Notes: generated from the letters alone by a model not told the origin. 49,840 nt of DNA from Deltaproteobacteria bacterium (GCA_018262455.1 JAGSPR010000003.1:1-49840); one strand, 5' to 3'. Counted from the first letter of the stretch, positions 25,184-34,075 are shown. Program-made: numbers and translations.

Positions 25184-25266
25184 CTGGCGTGCCAGGCTCG
25201 TTACCGTTGAAGATCCTTGGATCTGGGTGGTCGTCGTGAACCGGGGTGTGATTACCCGTCACGGGT
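25184..25266. promoter_or_regulatory. Intergenic strip with three distinct palindromes
   Basis: CTGGC-GT-GCCAG (25184-25195), AGATCC-TT-GGATCT (25211-25224) and ACCCG-TCA-CGGGT (25254-25266) all lie between the divergent lipoprotein (start 25165) and DUF1801 (start 25333) genes. Their arms are perfect. They may be operators or small hairpins; no regulator gene is adjacent. Confidence 0.4.
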
Positions 25267-25332
25267 CAAGAAGGCTACAGCGGCCCCCCGCATGCGCGCG
25301 CTCTACCCACATGTAGCGGTATGGTGGGGGTC

Positions 25333-25932
25333 ATGGTCACGAGCGCAGCCCCCGAGGTAGAGCAGTACATCGCCAGCCTTCCAGAGGATCGTCGAGAGCC
25401 GATCCGGCGCGTGCGTGACATCGTGAACGCGAACCTGCCGCCAGGCTTCGAGGAGGGCATGCAGTACGGCATGATCGGCTGGTACGTGCCGCTGGTGCGT
25501 TACCCCGACACGTACAACGGCCAGCCACTCGCGATCGCCAACCTCGGCTCGCAGAAGAACCACATGGCGCTCTACCTGACGAGCGTCTACGGCGACCCGG
25601 TGCTCGACAAGTGGTTCCGCGACGCGTTCGCCGCGGCGGGCAAGAAGCTCGACATGGGCAAGTCATGCGTTCGGTTCCGCTCGCTCGATGCCCTGCCGCT
25701 CGACGTGATCGGCCAGACCATCAGCAAGGTCGGGCTCGAAGCCTTCCTTGCTCGTTACGAGGAGGTGCGCGCCGAGACCAAGACCGGCAAGCCGATCTCG
25801 GCGTCGGCGCGAGGCGTGCGCGCCGCGCTCGACGCCGAGAAGCCCAGGACGTCGCCCGCCAAGCTCGAGCCCAAGCAACCTGCCGCGTCAGCCAAGCTCG
25901 CCGCGAAGACGCCGGCCAAGCGCACACGCTGA
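25333..25932 (+). CDS. DUF1801 protein with Lys/Ala-rich C-terminal tail
   Basis: 199 residues from ATG 25333, which has GGGGG 4 bp upstream; ATG 25321 is an alternative. The DUF1801 core covers about 10-120: VEQYIASLPEDRREPIRRVR, EEGMQYGMIGWYVPL, SQKNHMALYLTSVYG and CVRFRSLDALPLDVI. From about 135 on it is a disordered tail rich in Lys, Ala and Pro (KPISASARGVRAA, AKLAAKTPAKRTR), resembling histone-H1-like tails. Function of the family is unknown; the tail suggests nucleic-acid contact, which is inference. It lies 19 bp upstream of the OmpA-domain gene. Confidence 0.85.
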   Translation: MVTSAAPEVEQYIASLPEDRREPIRRVRDIVNANLPPGFEEGMQYGMIGWYVPLVRYPDTYNGQPLAIANLGSQKNHMALYLTSVYGDPVLDKWFRDAFAAAGKKLDMGKSCVRFRSLDALPLDVIGQTISKVGLEAFLARYEEVRAETKTGKPISASARGVRAALDAEKPRTSPAKLEPKQPAASAKLAAKTPAKRTR

Positions 25933-25951
25933 GCTGTGTTAGCGTAGATCG

Positions 25952-26440
25952 ATGCGTCGAATTCCGCTCGCGCTGGTGCTGGTGTCCTCGATCAGCCTCG
26001 CTGCTCCCAGGTACGAGCTCGATGGCAACCAGCTCAAGGTCCCGCACCCCGTGATCTTCGAGTCCGGTAAACCGGCGCTCAAGCCCGAGGCTGCTGAGGC
26101 GATCTCGTACGTGAGGGGCTACCTCGACGACAAGCCGTACGTCTCGCTGCTGCGCGTCGAGGTTCACTCCGACTCCACCGGCACCGAGAAGTTCAACCAG
26201 GTGCTCAGCGAGCAGCGTGCCCTCGCCGTCGCCAAGGCCCTCGTTGCCCAGGGGATCGACTGCAAGCGACTCATCGCGGTGGGTTTCGGCTCCACCAAGC
26301 CTGTCGCCGACAACTCCACCCCCGAGGGCAAGGCCCAGAACCGGCGGACCGTGTTCGCCAACGTCCAGCTCCGCGGCCGTAACATCGGCGGCCAACCCTC
26401 GGACGGCGGCGGCCACGTCGCCGGCGACCCCTGCCACTGA
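25952..26440 (+). CDS. OmpA-like peptidoglycan-binding domain protein
   Basis: 162 residues. Short signal peptide (MRRIPLALVLVSSISLAAP). An OmpA/MotB C-terminal domain covers about 30-145: FESGKPALKPEAAEAISYV, RVEVHSDSTGTEKFNQVLSE, RALAVAKALVAQGID and NRRTVFANVQL. The Asp and Arg that bind diaminopimelate are in the expected SDSTG and NRRT positions. It would anchor the outer envelope to the cell wall or act as a stand-alone periplasmic binder. The tail is Gly-rich and ends with CH. It converges on the SOUL-domain gene with a 7-bp gap containing a small TGACC/GGTCA hairpin. Confidence 0.9.
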   Translation: MRRIPLALVLVSSISLAAPRYELDGNQLKVPHPVIFESGKPALKPEAAEAISYVRGYLDDKPYVSLLRVEVHSDSTGTEKFNQVLSEQRALAVAKALVAQGIDCKRLIAVGFGSTKPVADNSTPEGKAQNRRTVFANVQLRGRNIGGQPSDGGGHVAGDPCH

Positions 26441-26447
26441 CCTCGGG

Positions 26448-27305
26448 TCAGACCACTTCGATCCAGAGCTCGTTGCGGCGCAGGAACGGGATCGTGAACG
26501 GGGAGTCGTAGGCGGCGAACGCGACGCTGCCCCGCGCCGACAGCCCGGCATCGACGAGCTGGCTCAGCAGGTCGCGCTCGTGGCGCTGGACGTTGTCGCG
26601 CGTGAACCGGCCGCGAAACCGGACCGCGGCGACCCGGCGTGGGGCGACCTCGGCAAGCTCGATCCGTGGATCGTCCGGCCGCGGCAATGACCTCAGCGAA
26701 CGGCCGGGTGGCATGCCGAACGCCACCGCGTACACGCCGTCGTGCATCGTGGTCACGACCGGCGTGGTCATCTCGAGGTCCTCGTGCCCGCTGTTCGCGC
26801 CGAAGCTGTAGCAGGCGAGCCGGCCGAAGCCGCGATCGAGGACGGCCTCGAAGTCTTGCACGTCGACCGCGGCCCGCGCCTCGATCCGCAGCGGGTAGCG
26901 CCGCAGCTCGAGGCCGCCGATCGTTCGCTCGACCTCGTACGCCGGCGTGCTCGTGAACCAGCGTGCCAGCTGCCAGCGCAGCCCGCCGAGCGCGAGTGCC
27001 GCGAGGCCCCCCGCGACGACACCGCTCCGCCTGGCACCCAGCGCGACCGCCATGCCGGTTCCCGCTCCGATCGCAACGAGCCCGAGGTAGCAGGCGGTGG
27101 TCCGTCGACGAACCGGATGCTTGCTGATCGGTTCCGCGCGCGGAGCCTGGTCGAAGCTCGACGGGAGCGCGGGCGGTGGCTGGTCGAACGCGGGCTGCAT
27201 GCGGGAGATCTCGAGCAAGTCGCATGCCCGCGCGACCGCCGGGCGCTCCCGCTCGATGTGCGAAACGCGCACGTTGCTCGTGATCCAGTCCGGGGACTGC
27301 GCCAT
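26448..27305 (-). CDS. SOUL-family haem-binding membrane protein
   Basis: 285 residues from ATG 27305. Residues 70-112 hold two hydrophobic segments (CYLGLVAIGAGTGMAVALG, GVVAGGLAALALG). The SOUL/HEBP domain follows at about 120-285: TPAYEVERTIGGLELRRYP, EMTTPVVTTM, VAFGMPPGRSL, RRVAAVRFRGRFT and FLRRNELWIEV. SOUL proteins bind haem or porphyrins weakly. The first 60 residues are Pro-rich and unstructured. Because only 9 bp separate this ATG from the divergent start at 27315, a later start at 27200 (MQPAFDQ) is plausible. The truncated haemoglobin about 4 kb away is the other haem protein nearby. Confidence 0.87.
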   Translation of the reverse strand: MAQSPDWITSNVRVSHIERERPAVARACDLLEISRMQPAFDQPPPALPSSFDQAPRAEPISKHPVRRRTTACYLGLVAIGAGTGMAVALGARRSGVVAGGLAALALGGLRWQLARWFTSTPAYEVERTIGGLELRRYPLRIEARAAVDVQDFEAVLDRGFGRLACYSFGANSGHEDLEMTTPVVTTMHDGVYAVAFGMPPGRSLRSLPRPDDPRIELAEVAPRRVAAVRFRGRFTRDNVQRHERDLLSQLVDAGLSARGSVAFAAYDSPFTIPFLRRNELWIEVV

Positions 27306-27314
27306 CTTGCGGCC

Positions 27315-27680
27315 ATGATCAACTCAGGCCTTCGCATCCTCGCGCTCGCGGTCCTCGTGCTCGGCTTCATCGCGGTCCCCGCGCGGGCGGACGATCTCGC
27401 CGATGCCAAGACGTTCATCGGCAAGCAGTTCGAGCAGCTCAAGAAGGCGGACGTCGCCGGCCTCAAGGCGGGGTTCACCAAGCGGCTGCAGGACAAGATC
27501 ACCGAGGAGAACGTCAAGAAGGGCGGCAAGCAGATCGGCTCGATGACGATCGATGACCTCGTCGGCTCGGTGATCCCCAGCGGTGACTCGCTCAAGATCA
27601 AGATGAAGAACGGCCGCACGCTGACCACGCTCGTCAAGGTCGATGGCAAGTGGGCCGCCGACACCGTCTGGTTCAAGTAA
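27315..27680 (+). CDS. Small secreted protein, function unknown
   Basis: 121 residues with a clear signal peptide (MINSGLRILALAVLVLGFIAVPARA, cleavage before DD). The mature domain (DLADAKTFIGKQFEQLKKAD through VDGKWAADTVWFK) has the alpha-helix then beta-sheet order and closing 'VDGKW' of small NTF2-like/SnoaL-like domains, but I cannot assign it firmly. It starts 9 bp from the divergent SOUL gene start, so its promoter must lie within that gene's 5' end or the SOUL start is later. It converges on the C39-like peptidase gene with a 9-bp gap. Confidence 0.75.
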   Translation: MINSGLRILALAVLVLGFIAVPARADDLADAKTFIGKQFEQLKKADVAGLKAGFTKRLQDKITEENVKKGGKQIGSMTIDDLVGSVIPSGDSLKIKMKNGRTLTTLVKVDGKWAADTVWFK

Positions 27681-27689
27681 CCGGACGAG

Positions 27690-28283
27690 CTACCCGATCC
27701 GACGAGCCACCCGGCCGGACCCGGATCGATCCTTCGGGGAGACGCCGATCGATGCGTGGACCTCATCCATCCAGAGCGCCACTCCGTAGTGCTCGGTCGG
27801 CGTGTTCGCAGGTCCCTCGACGTCGTGCCAACGCTGTTCGAGCTCGTCGTCGGTCAGGTAGCCGCGCGATCGGTCGAGCCAGGGGTCTTCGAAGTACACG
27901 GATCCGGCGTCGTAGCCGATCGCGACCACCCAGTGACCATCCGACCACCCGGCGTACGACGCCGGAACCGGATCGCCCCAGGCCTGCAGCATGAGCAACA
28001 CCGGCCGGCGGGCGTCGAGGCAGGTCCTGAGCTGCGCGATCGTCATCGGCCTCCACTCCTCGCAGTGGAGGCCGTGGCGCTCGGCCGCGCGAACGAGGTG
28101 CGCGGGATCGCTGCCCGCTTCATCGATCCCGAGCTCGGCGACGAGCGCCGCCTCGTCCTCGGGGCCGACGCCGTAGTACGCGAAGATCGCGAGCAGCGCC
28201 GCCGGGCCGCACGTGTAGGGCTCGCGCTGGACCGTGTTCGGGAGATCGATCTTGATCGAGTCCGGCGGGATCACGATGCGCAC
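27690..28283 (-). CDS. C39-like cysteine peptidase domain protein
   Basis: 197 residues. Catalytic Cys25 in REPYTCGPAAL, His117 in SDGHWVVAIGYD and Asp133 in YFEDPWLD form the papain-like C39 triad. These domains cleave double-glycine leader peptides in ABC exporters; here there is no transporter and no signal peptide, so it is a stand-alone cytoplasmic peptidase of unknown substrate. The C-terminal tail ends in a short tandem duplication (GACGAGCTACCCG at 27684-27696 and a one-mismatch copy at 27701-27713). It lies 64 bp downstream of the GNAT gene on the same strand. Confidence 0.88.
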   Translation of the reverse strand: MRIVIPPDSIKIDLPNTVQREPYTCGPAALLAIFAYYGVGPEDEAALVAELGIDEAGSDPAHLVRAAERHGLHCEEWRPMTIAQLRTCLDARRPVLLMLQAWGDPVPASYAGWSDGHWVVAIGYDAGSVYFEDPWLDRSRGYLTDDELEQRWHDVEGPANTPTEHYGVALWMDEVHASIGVSPKDRSGSGRVARRIG

Positions 28284-28347
28284 GAGGCCAGACTATCCCA
28301 GCGCCACGCCGAGGGCCGCGCAGCGCGTCCTGCCCGTGCGCGGAGGG

Positions 28348-29013
28348 TCAGCGATGCCAGCGCTTGCGGACCGCCTCGGTCCACTCGATCGCGTTCTTGG
28401 CCGCAGCCCGGAACAGCCGGTAGAGCGAGCCCTGCGGCGGAGGGCCGATCACGGGCTCGGAAGCACTGACGTGCGGCACGACGAGCTCGATCGTCATCAC
28501 CCCTTGACCGACCTGGATCGTGCGATCCGGCGCGACCTCCGCGAGCAGCGCGGCCATCCCGGCATTGGAGCCGAGCACTTCGCAGTGAAACCGCTCGATC
28601 CCGCGCTCGACCGCCGCGGCGCACAGCCGCAAGAGCAGCAGCTTGCCGAGGCCGCGCCCCTGGACCTCGTCGGCCACCGTGACCGCGGGCTCCGCGATGG
28701 TGGGATCGGCGAGCCGGATGAACCGCGCGATGCCGAGCCCGGCCGGCTCGCCCGGCGCATCGCGACTCTGCGCGCCGATCGCGAAGTGGGTCTCCTGATC
28801 GATGTCGCACAGGTAGTCGAGCTCGTCATCGGTCAGCGCGCGCTTCGGGCTCAGGAACCGCGCATAGCGCGACTCCGGGGACAGCGTCTCGAAGCCGGCG
28901 CGGAGCCTCGGCTTGTCCTCCGGCCTGAGTAGCCGGAGCAGGATCGGCGTGCCGTCGCGCAGCGTGGCGTGCTCGACGTAGTCGCGCGTGAAGTGCCGCG
29001 CTCGCTGGGTCAC
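28348..29013 (-). CDS. GNAT-family N-acetyltransferase
   Basis: 221 residues. The N-terminal half RDGTPILLRLLRPEDKPRLR, LSPESRYARFLSPKRALTDD is typical of the acetyltransferase domain found alone or fused to acyl-CoA synthetase-like Pat proteins. The acetyl-CoA loop is DEVQGRGLGKLLLLRL. Pat-type enzymes acetylate lysines on metabolic enzymes such as acyl-CoA synthetases. It begins 3 bp after the 3-hydroxyacyl-CoA dehydrogenase stop, so the two are co-transcribed and likely coupled; control of fatty-acid oxidation by acetylation is a reasonable inference. Confidence 0.88.
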   Translation of the reverse strand: MTQRARHFTRDYVEHATLRDGTPILLRLLRPEDKPRLRAGFETLSPESRYARFLSPKRALTDDELDYLCDIDQETHFAIGAQSRDAPGEPAGLGIARFIRLADPTIAEPAVTVADEVQGRGLGKLLLLRLCAAAVERGIERFHCEVLGSNAGMAALLAEVAPDRTIQVGQGVMTIELVVPHVSASEPVIGPPPQGSLYRLFRAAAKNAIEWTEAVRKRWHR

Positions 29014-29016
29014 GGT

Positions 29017-30336
29017 TCACGCCGCGATCACGAAGAACCGTGCGCTATCCACCGCAGGCTCGTTGAACAGCGGACGCTGGTGCGTCGCGGCATCGAGGAT
29101 GACGTCGGGAATCGGCAGCCGCGCGCGCTCGAGGAGCACGATCGTTCGACCGGGGCCGATCGCGTCGACGAGCATGCCGGGAGGCGCCCAGTTGAAGCCG
29201 AAGCCCATGATCCGATCGATGTCGCGTGGCCGCTCGACCACCTCGCCGACCAGGCCGAGCCCGTAACTGATGTAGCCGAGCAGGATGCGGCGCAGGAGCT
29301 CGGCCTCGGCGCCCAGGGCGGTGCACAGCACCTCCATCGCACCGGTGACTCGCCCGGCCTTGAGCGCGGCCTTCATCTGCTCGACGAACGCGGGCATCGA
29401 GCGCGAGATCTCGGCGGTCGGACGGTAATCGCCAGTCACCGGATCGAGCACGAACTGGCGCGCCTCCGCGCCCTTGCCATCCATCCGGTAGAACCCACCC
29501 TTGTCGCGGGTCTTGCGACCGAGGTGGCCGCGATCGATCTGGCGCTGCATGTACGCCGGTAGCTTGAAGTGATCATGCGCGACGTCATGGGTCGAGCTCC
29601 ACAGGTTGTCCACGATCGCCTTGTGGACATCCCATCCAACCAGATCGATCGTCGCGAGCGGCGGGAGTGCGCGCCCGGTGTGGGGACCGACCAGCTGATC
29701 CATGAACAGGACGCCGTGCTCCTCGGCGAGCTGGGCGACCTCGTTCAGCACCTTGAAGCCGAGTCGGTTGCCGGCGAAGCCGGGCGTGTCGCGGGTCTCG
29801 ACCACCTCGCGGCCACAGACCGTCGACAGAAGATCGCGCACCACCGCGACGACACCCGGATCGGTCGCGCCGTGCGCGATGACCTCGCAGCCGACGATCA
29901 CCGTCGGTGGGTTGAACAAGTGAATGCCGAGAAAGTGTCGGCGGAAGCTCGCCGAGCGATCCGCACACATCGCCGCGATCGACAGGCCCGAGGAGACCGT
30001 GGCGACGATCGTGCCGGGGTTGCGCAGCCGATCGATGGCGTCGAGCACCTCGCGCTTGACGGCAAGGTCTTCCGAGACCGCCTCGAGCACGAGGTCGGCG
30101 TCGGCGAGCGCGGGGCCGAGGTCGGTGGCGTAGGTCCCGCAGGTGATCGTGGATGCGACGATCTTGCCCTTCGCCAGCTGCTCGGCGCGCGCCCGGCCGG
30201 CCTCCGCCTTGTCCTGCGTTCGCGCGAGGAACACCGTCGGGATCCCGGCGGCCGCGAACACCGCGCCGGATCCCGCGCCCATCGCACCGTTCGCGCCCAG
30301 GATGACAACCTTGCGAATCGATCTCGTGTCGGCCAT
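29017..30336 (-). CDS. 3-Hydroxyacyl-CoA dehydrogenase
   Basis: 439 residues from ATG 30336, which has a perfect GGAGG 6 bp upstream; the longer frame lacks homologous content. N-terminal NAD domain: VVILGANGAMGAGSGAVFAA, then LVLEAVSEDLAVKREVLDAI and IHLFNPP (motif HxFNPP). The C-terminal helical domain holds DTPGFAGNRLGFKVLNEVAQ and GRKTRDKGGFYR. It oxidises L-3-hydroxyacyl-CoA to 3-ketoacyl-CoA in beta-oxidation. Unlike FadB it has no enoyl-CoA hydratase part, but a second helical segment (about 330-439) extends it beyond the 280-residue monofunctional enzymes. It is followed after 3 bp by the GNAT gene. Confidence 0.92.
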   Translation of the reverse strand: MADTRSIRKVVILGANGAMGAGSGAVFAAAGIPTVFLARTQDKAEAGRARAEQLAKGKIVASTITCGTYATDLGPALADADLVLEAVSEDLAVKREVLDAIDRLRNPGTIVATVSSGLSIAAMCADRSASFRRHFLGIHLFNPPTVIVGCEVIAHGATDPGVVAVVRDLLSTVCGREVVETRDTPGFAGNRLGFKVLNEVAQLAEEHGVLFMDQLVGPHTGRALPPLATIDLVGWDVHKAIVDNLWSSTHDVAHDHFKLPAYMQRQIDRGHLGRKTRDKGGFYRMDGKGAEARQFVLDPVTGDYRPTAEISRSMPAFVEQMKAALKAGRVTGAMEVLCTALGAEAELLRRILLGYISYGLGLVGEVVERPRDIDRIMGFGFNWAPPGMLVDAIGPGRTIVLLERARLPIPDVILDAATHQRPLFNEPAVDSARFFVIAA

Positions 30337-30453
30337 GCGGTCCTCCGTAGCAAGCGCTGTACCGGAGTTCTCCTCCGCATGTCGGGTTCCCATCGGTGGT
30401 GTCGAGCCGTGCCGCGCATTGCCGCGCGCAGCCGTGTCGTCCACGCTCGCGGC

Positions 30454-33400
30454 TCAGAAGGTGAGGCGGAATCCCACCTGCGCCGAAGACGGGGCGTAGC
30501 GGCTGACGGTCTGGCGGAAGTTTGGATTGCGGGCGGTCGGGATCGACGTCTCGTTGCCGCTGGCATCGATCGCCTTGGCCCACATCAAGTCCTCGTAGGT
30601 CCCACCCGAGATCGGGTTCACGTTGTTCTCCGTGCCTCCCGCAGACCCCGCGCTCGCGCCGCGGATCGCCGGTGCATACGTGCTGTCGGTGTTGAACGTG
30701 GCCTGGCGGTTGTAGAGGTTGAACACGTCCACGAACAGCTCCGCGGTGCGGCGGTGGGGAAGCCGCCGGCCATAGGACAGGTGGACATCGATCGCGTGCT
30801 CCATCTCGGTGCGGCCCAGCTGACCGCGGGGGAGCAAGAACGACTCGTCGGGTCCGTAGAGGTAGTGCGCGCCGAGCGCGTTCTCCGGGACGCCGGACAC
30901 CGCCCGGATCCGCGTGCCGACGGTCAACGCGTCGAGCTTGCCGAGATCGAACGTGTAGTAACCATCGAGCTTGATCGAATGCGGGCGATCCTGCGGAAGT
31001 CGGCCGCGCCGGTTGGCCAGCAGCTCGATGAGGTCGTACTGCGAGGAGATGTTCGGATCGAGCTGGCCGTTGTCGTAGGACACGCTGCCGGGGTAGTTCC
31101 CCTCGGTCCGCGAGAACGTGTACGACGCCTGCACGAACAAGCCCCGGGCGAACCGGCGGGACAGGTCGATCTCGAGCGCGTGGTAGTTGCGTGACGGCCG
31201 ATCGAAGCGCCGGATCCCGCGGAACATCGCGAGCTGGTTTTCGAGCCGCTGGTGCACGATCGGATCATCGGTGCGAGCGAGCCGCTGCTCGAGCGCGTGC
31301 TCGTCGGCCGTGGACCATTCGCCGGGGTTGGCGATCAGGTAGGTCTGGGCGCCGTCGGTGGAGACGTCCTCGATCACGCGGCCGAGTGAGCGGTGCTGGT
31401 AGCTGACGCCGAGCTTGAGATCGGGCGCGAGCTGAAACTCGCCGCCGAGCACGAGCTCGTCCATGTACTGCGCCTTGATGCCCGGGGTCACGAGCACGCC
31501 GCTCGACCCGATCAGCTGCTCCGAGTCAGGCGGGGCGCTCGGGGTCAGGCAGCCGAGGCCGTTCGCGCCACCGAGCTGGGGATCGGTCGGCCCACACGGC
31601 CGCGCGCCGGCGTCGGTGTTGAACGTCTGCTGGTAGCTGACCTCGCCGCCGAACGCGCGGTCGTTGATGTCCATCGGGATCGCCTCGAAGAACCGGCCCC
31701 AGGCCACGTAGAGCTTCGACTTGCCGACCTCGGTCGGATCCCAGATCGCGCCGAGCCGGGGCGCGAGGTTGCCGCGCAGGTCCATCGCCGTCGAGCCGAT
31801 CCGGTTGCCGGTCAGCGGATCGACCTTGTTGCGCAGGCCTCGCGCGTAGCGCAGGCGCTGCTCCTCGTAGCGGAGGCCGGCGTTGAGCGTGATGTTCGAG
31901 CGCGGCTGCCACGAGTCGCGGAGGAACGCCGCCCAATCGATCGTCTGACCGGCCACCTGGGTGCCCGGGGCGCCGACCGTCCCGGACAGGAAGTCGCATG
32001 CGAACGAGGTCATCGCCGAGCCTCCGGTCGTCCCGCCGTCGTTGTTCGGCGTGCTGCAGATCTGGTCGAACCGCGGGTCCTTGTCGCCGGGGGGCGAGAG
32101 CTGGACCCAGCGCGTGACCTGCACGGTGCTCGGGCCGACGAAGTTGCGGATGAACGCGCCACCCGAGAACAGCCGGGCGGTCTCCTTGGTGTTGTCCTCG
32201 GCGTCGATGCCGGCCTTGAGCTCGTGACCGCCGAACCACCGGCCGCGCCGCGTGATCGCGAGTCGCCCCGAGCGCCGATCCTCGCGATCGTGCGCGATCG
32301 CGCCGGGGCCTCCGATCGAGTAGCTCTCGGACCCCATCGGGCAGTTGACGATGTTGGCGTAGGGATCCCCGGCACCGGTGTCGGCGCACCCGGCGAGCGT
32401 CGCCTGCGATTCGCCTCCCAGCGCGGTCCACACGCCCAGGTTGCCGTTCGAGAGGATCTGGGCCGGCCGGCTGTCGAGCGCCGGGTCGAGCGCGCCGGTC
32501 TCGAGGGTCGAGTGGTGCCACGCGAGCGTCGCCTCGATCTCGGTGCGATCGTCGTCGAGCTTCGACGTCCAGCGTCCGGCCGTGTCGAACGACAGGCTCT
32601 TGCCGCGGGTGCCGGTGGAGGGCAGACCGAGCAGCCCGGGGCTGCGCGAGCGCGCGGGCACCGCGATCACGCTGAGCTGCGCCTGGTGCTTGGGGGTGAC
32701 CGCGAGGTTGAGCTTGCCGATCGCCGAGAACCCCCGCGACGTGCTCGATCGGACCTCGCGGTCGATCTCGTCGGTCACGAAGAACCCGGTCGCCGGATCG
32801 ATGTCGGCCGCACCGTCCGCGTTGCCGCCCTGGCTGAGCAGTCGCGCGTCGCAGGTGGACAGCACCCCGGACGCCAGCAGCTGGCGACAGTCGGTCTGGC
32901 GCTTGGTGATCCGGGTGAAGTCGGTGCGCGCGAGCTGGGGCGCGAAGCCGACGTAGAACCACAGGCGGTCGCGGATGATCGGCCCGCCGAGATCGCCACC
33001 GAAGTCGGCGGAGTACGCGCGGTCCCCGACGACGTCGATCGAGGACGCGTTGACCGGCGTGGTCTGCCGGCCGCGCGCGAGGAACCCCGGCGACAACGTG
33101 CCGAACACGCTGCCCGCAAACCGGTTCGAGCCCGTCTTGGTGACGATGTTGACGATGCCGCCGATCGCGCGGCCCCACTCGGCGTTGTAGCCACCGGTGA
33201 TGACCTCGATCTCCTCGACGAACTCGTTGAGCACCGGCGTCCCGACATCGCCGAGCGTGAGGCCGGTGATGTCGATGCCGTCGACCAGCGTCCGGTTCTC
33301 GAGCGCGGTCGAGCCACTGAACGCGATGCCGACGCCGTCGTTGTGGGCACCGGCCTTGGTCCCGGCCGCGGCCTCCGCCGTGCGACCGGGCAACGGGATC

Positions 33401-33834
33401 TTCGTCAGGATCTCGCGGTCGACCTTGATGGTGAGATCGGTCGAGGTCACCTTGATCTGCGGCGCGCGATCGTAGATCACGATCTGCTCGCCACCCTTGA
33501 GGGCCTGGTAGACCGACACCACGTCGTTGGCGCCGACCCGGATGCCCTTGCGGGTGACGGTGCCAGCGTCGCCGAAGAACTCGACGGTGTAGTCGCCGGG
33601 CAACAGCTCCGTGATCTTGTAGGTGCCATCCTCGTCGGTGAACGCGGCCTGGGGGTCGAAAAGCGACGGGCTGGTCACCCGGACGGTCACGCCGACGAGC
33701 GGCTTCTTGCTGGCGGCATCGATGACGCGGCCCGCGATCGCGCCGGTCGTGGTCGACTGGGCGTGCGCGGCGCTTCGGGCAAGCAGCGCGGCGGCAAGCA
33801 GCGCGGCGGCGATGATCAGCGATCGTGAGTGCAT
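30454..33834 (-). CDS. Oar-like TonB-dependent receptor with carboxypeptidase-regulatory domain
   Basis: 1126 residues from ATG 33834 with GGGAG upstream. Signal peptide to about 26 (AAHAQ). A CarboxypepD_reg-like Ig domain follows (about 32-105: GAIAGRVIDAASKKPLVGVT, LLPGDYTVEFFGDAG), then a plug domain with TLVDGIDITGL, FVEEIEVITGGYNAEWGRAI and GGIVNIVTKTGSN, then a large beta-barrel ending in VGFRLTF with a terminal Phe for BAM recognition. The 'GGYNAEWGRAIGG' motif is characteristic of Oar-type receptors, which are needed for development and protease export in some myxobacteria. No TonB box is obvious. The substrate is unknown; no ABC importer is adjacent. Confidence 0.92.
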   Translation of the reverse strand: MHSRSLIIAAALLAAALLARSAAHAQSTTTGAIAGRVIDAASKKPLVGVTVRVTSPSLFDPQAAFTDEDGTYKITELLPGDYTVEFFGDAGTVTRKGIRVGANDVVSVYQALKGGEQIVIYDRAPQIKVTSTDLTIKVDREILTKIPLPGRTAEAAAGTKAGAHNDGVGIAFSGSTALENRTLVDGIDITGLTLGDVGTPVLNEFVEEIEVITGGYNAEWGRAIGGIVNIVTKTGSNRFAGSVFGTLSPGFLARGRQTTPVNASSIDVVGDRAYSADFGGDLGGPIIRDRLWFYVGFAPQLARTDFTRITKRQTDCRQLLASGVLSTCDARLLSQGGNADGAADIDPATGFFVTDEIDREVRSSTSRGFSAIGKLNLAVTPKHQAQLSVIAVPARSRSPGLLGLPSTGTRGKSLSFDTAGRWTSKLDDDRTEIEATLAWHHSTLETGALDPALDSRPAQILSNGNLGVWTALGGESQATLAGCADTGAGDPYANIVNCPMGSESYSIGGPGAIAHDREDRRSGRLAITRRGRWFGGHELKAGIDAEDNTKETARLFSGGAFIRNFVGPSTVQVTRWVQLSPPGDKDPRFDQICSTPNNDGGTTGGSAMTSFACDFLSGTVGAPGTQVAGQTIDWAAFLRDSWQPRSNITLNAGLRYEEQRLRYARGLRNKVDPLTGNRIGSTAMDLRGNLAPRLGAIWDPTEVGKSKLYVAWGRFFEAIPMDINDRAFGGEVSYQQTFNTDAGARPCGPTDPQLGGANGLGCLTPSAPPDSEQLIGSSGVLVTPGIKAQYMDELVLGGEFQLAPDLKLGVSYQHRSLGRVIEDVSTDGAQTYLIANPGEWSTADEHALEQRLARTDDPIVHQRLENQLAMFRGIRRFDRPSRNYHALEIDLSRRFARGLFVQASYTFSRTEGNYPGSVSYDNGQLDPNISSQYDLIELLANRRGRLPQDRPHSIKLDGYYTFDLGKLDALTVGTRIRAVSGVPENALGAHYLYGPDESFLLPRGQLGRTEMEHAIDVHLSYGRRLPHRRTAELFVDVFNLYNRQATFNTDSTYAPAIRGASAGSAGGTENNVNPISGGTYEDLMWAKAIDASGNETSIPTARNPNFRQTVSRYAPSSAQVGFRLTF

Positions 33835-34075
33835 GGCTGGGACTCCCACTCTCGTGGTAGAGGAGTCGCGGATTACGAGCTACGCGGCGACGCTGAGGCT
33901 GCGTGACATGCACCTGTGGCGAGTCGCGTCGCGGTGTCGCGCTGCGATCGAACCTCAGGTGGTGACGCACCTGTGCCTGACCTGACAGCGCTGACCCAGG
34001 GCATCACGAGCTGCCGCACCGGGATGGAATGAACCGGGTCATCACGAGCGTCTGATCGGGGACGTGGAGGCCCCT

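Noticed and set aside
31393..33828. 811-residue plus-strand open frame opposite the TonB-dependent receptor
   Set aside because: Mirror frame of a strongly supported receptor gene; low-complexity Arg/Asp/Val texture and no domain.
30454..33834. TonB-dependent receptor as a defined siderophore importer
   Set aside because: No siderophore biosynthesis, Fur site or ABC importer nearby; the Oar-like N-terminus does not indicate iron.
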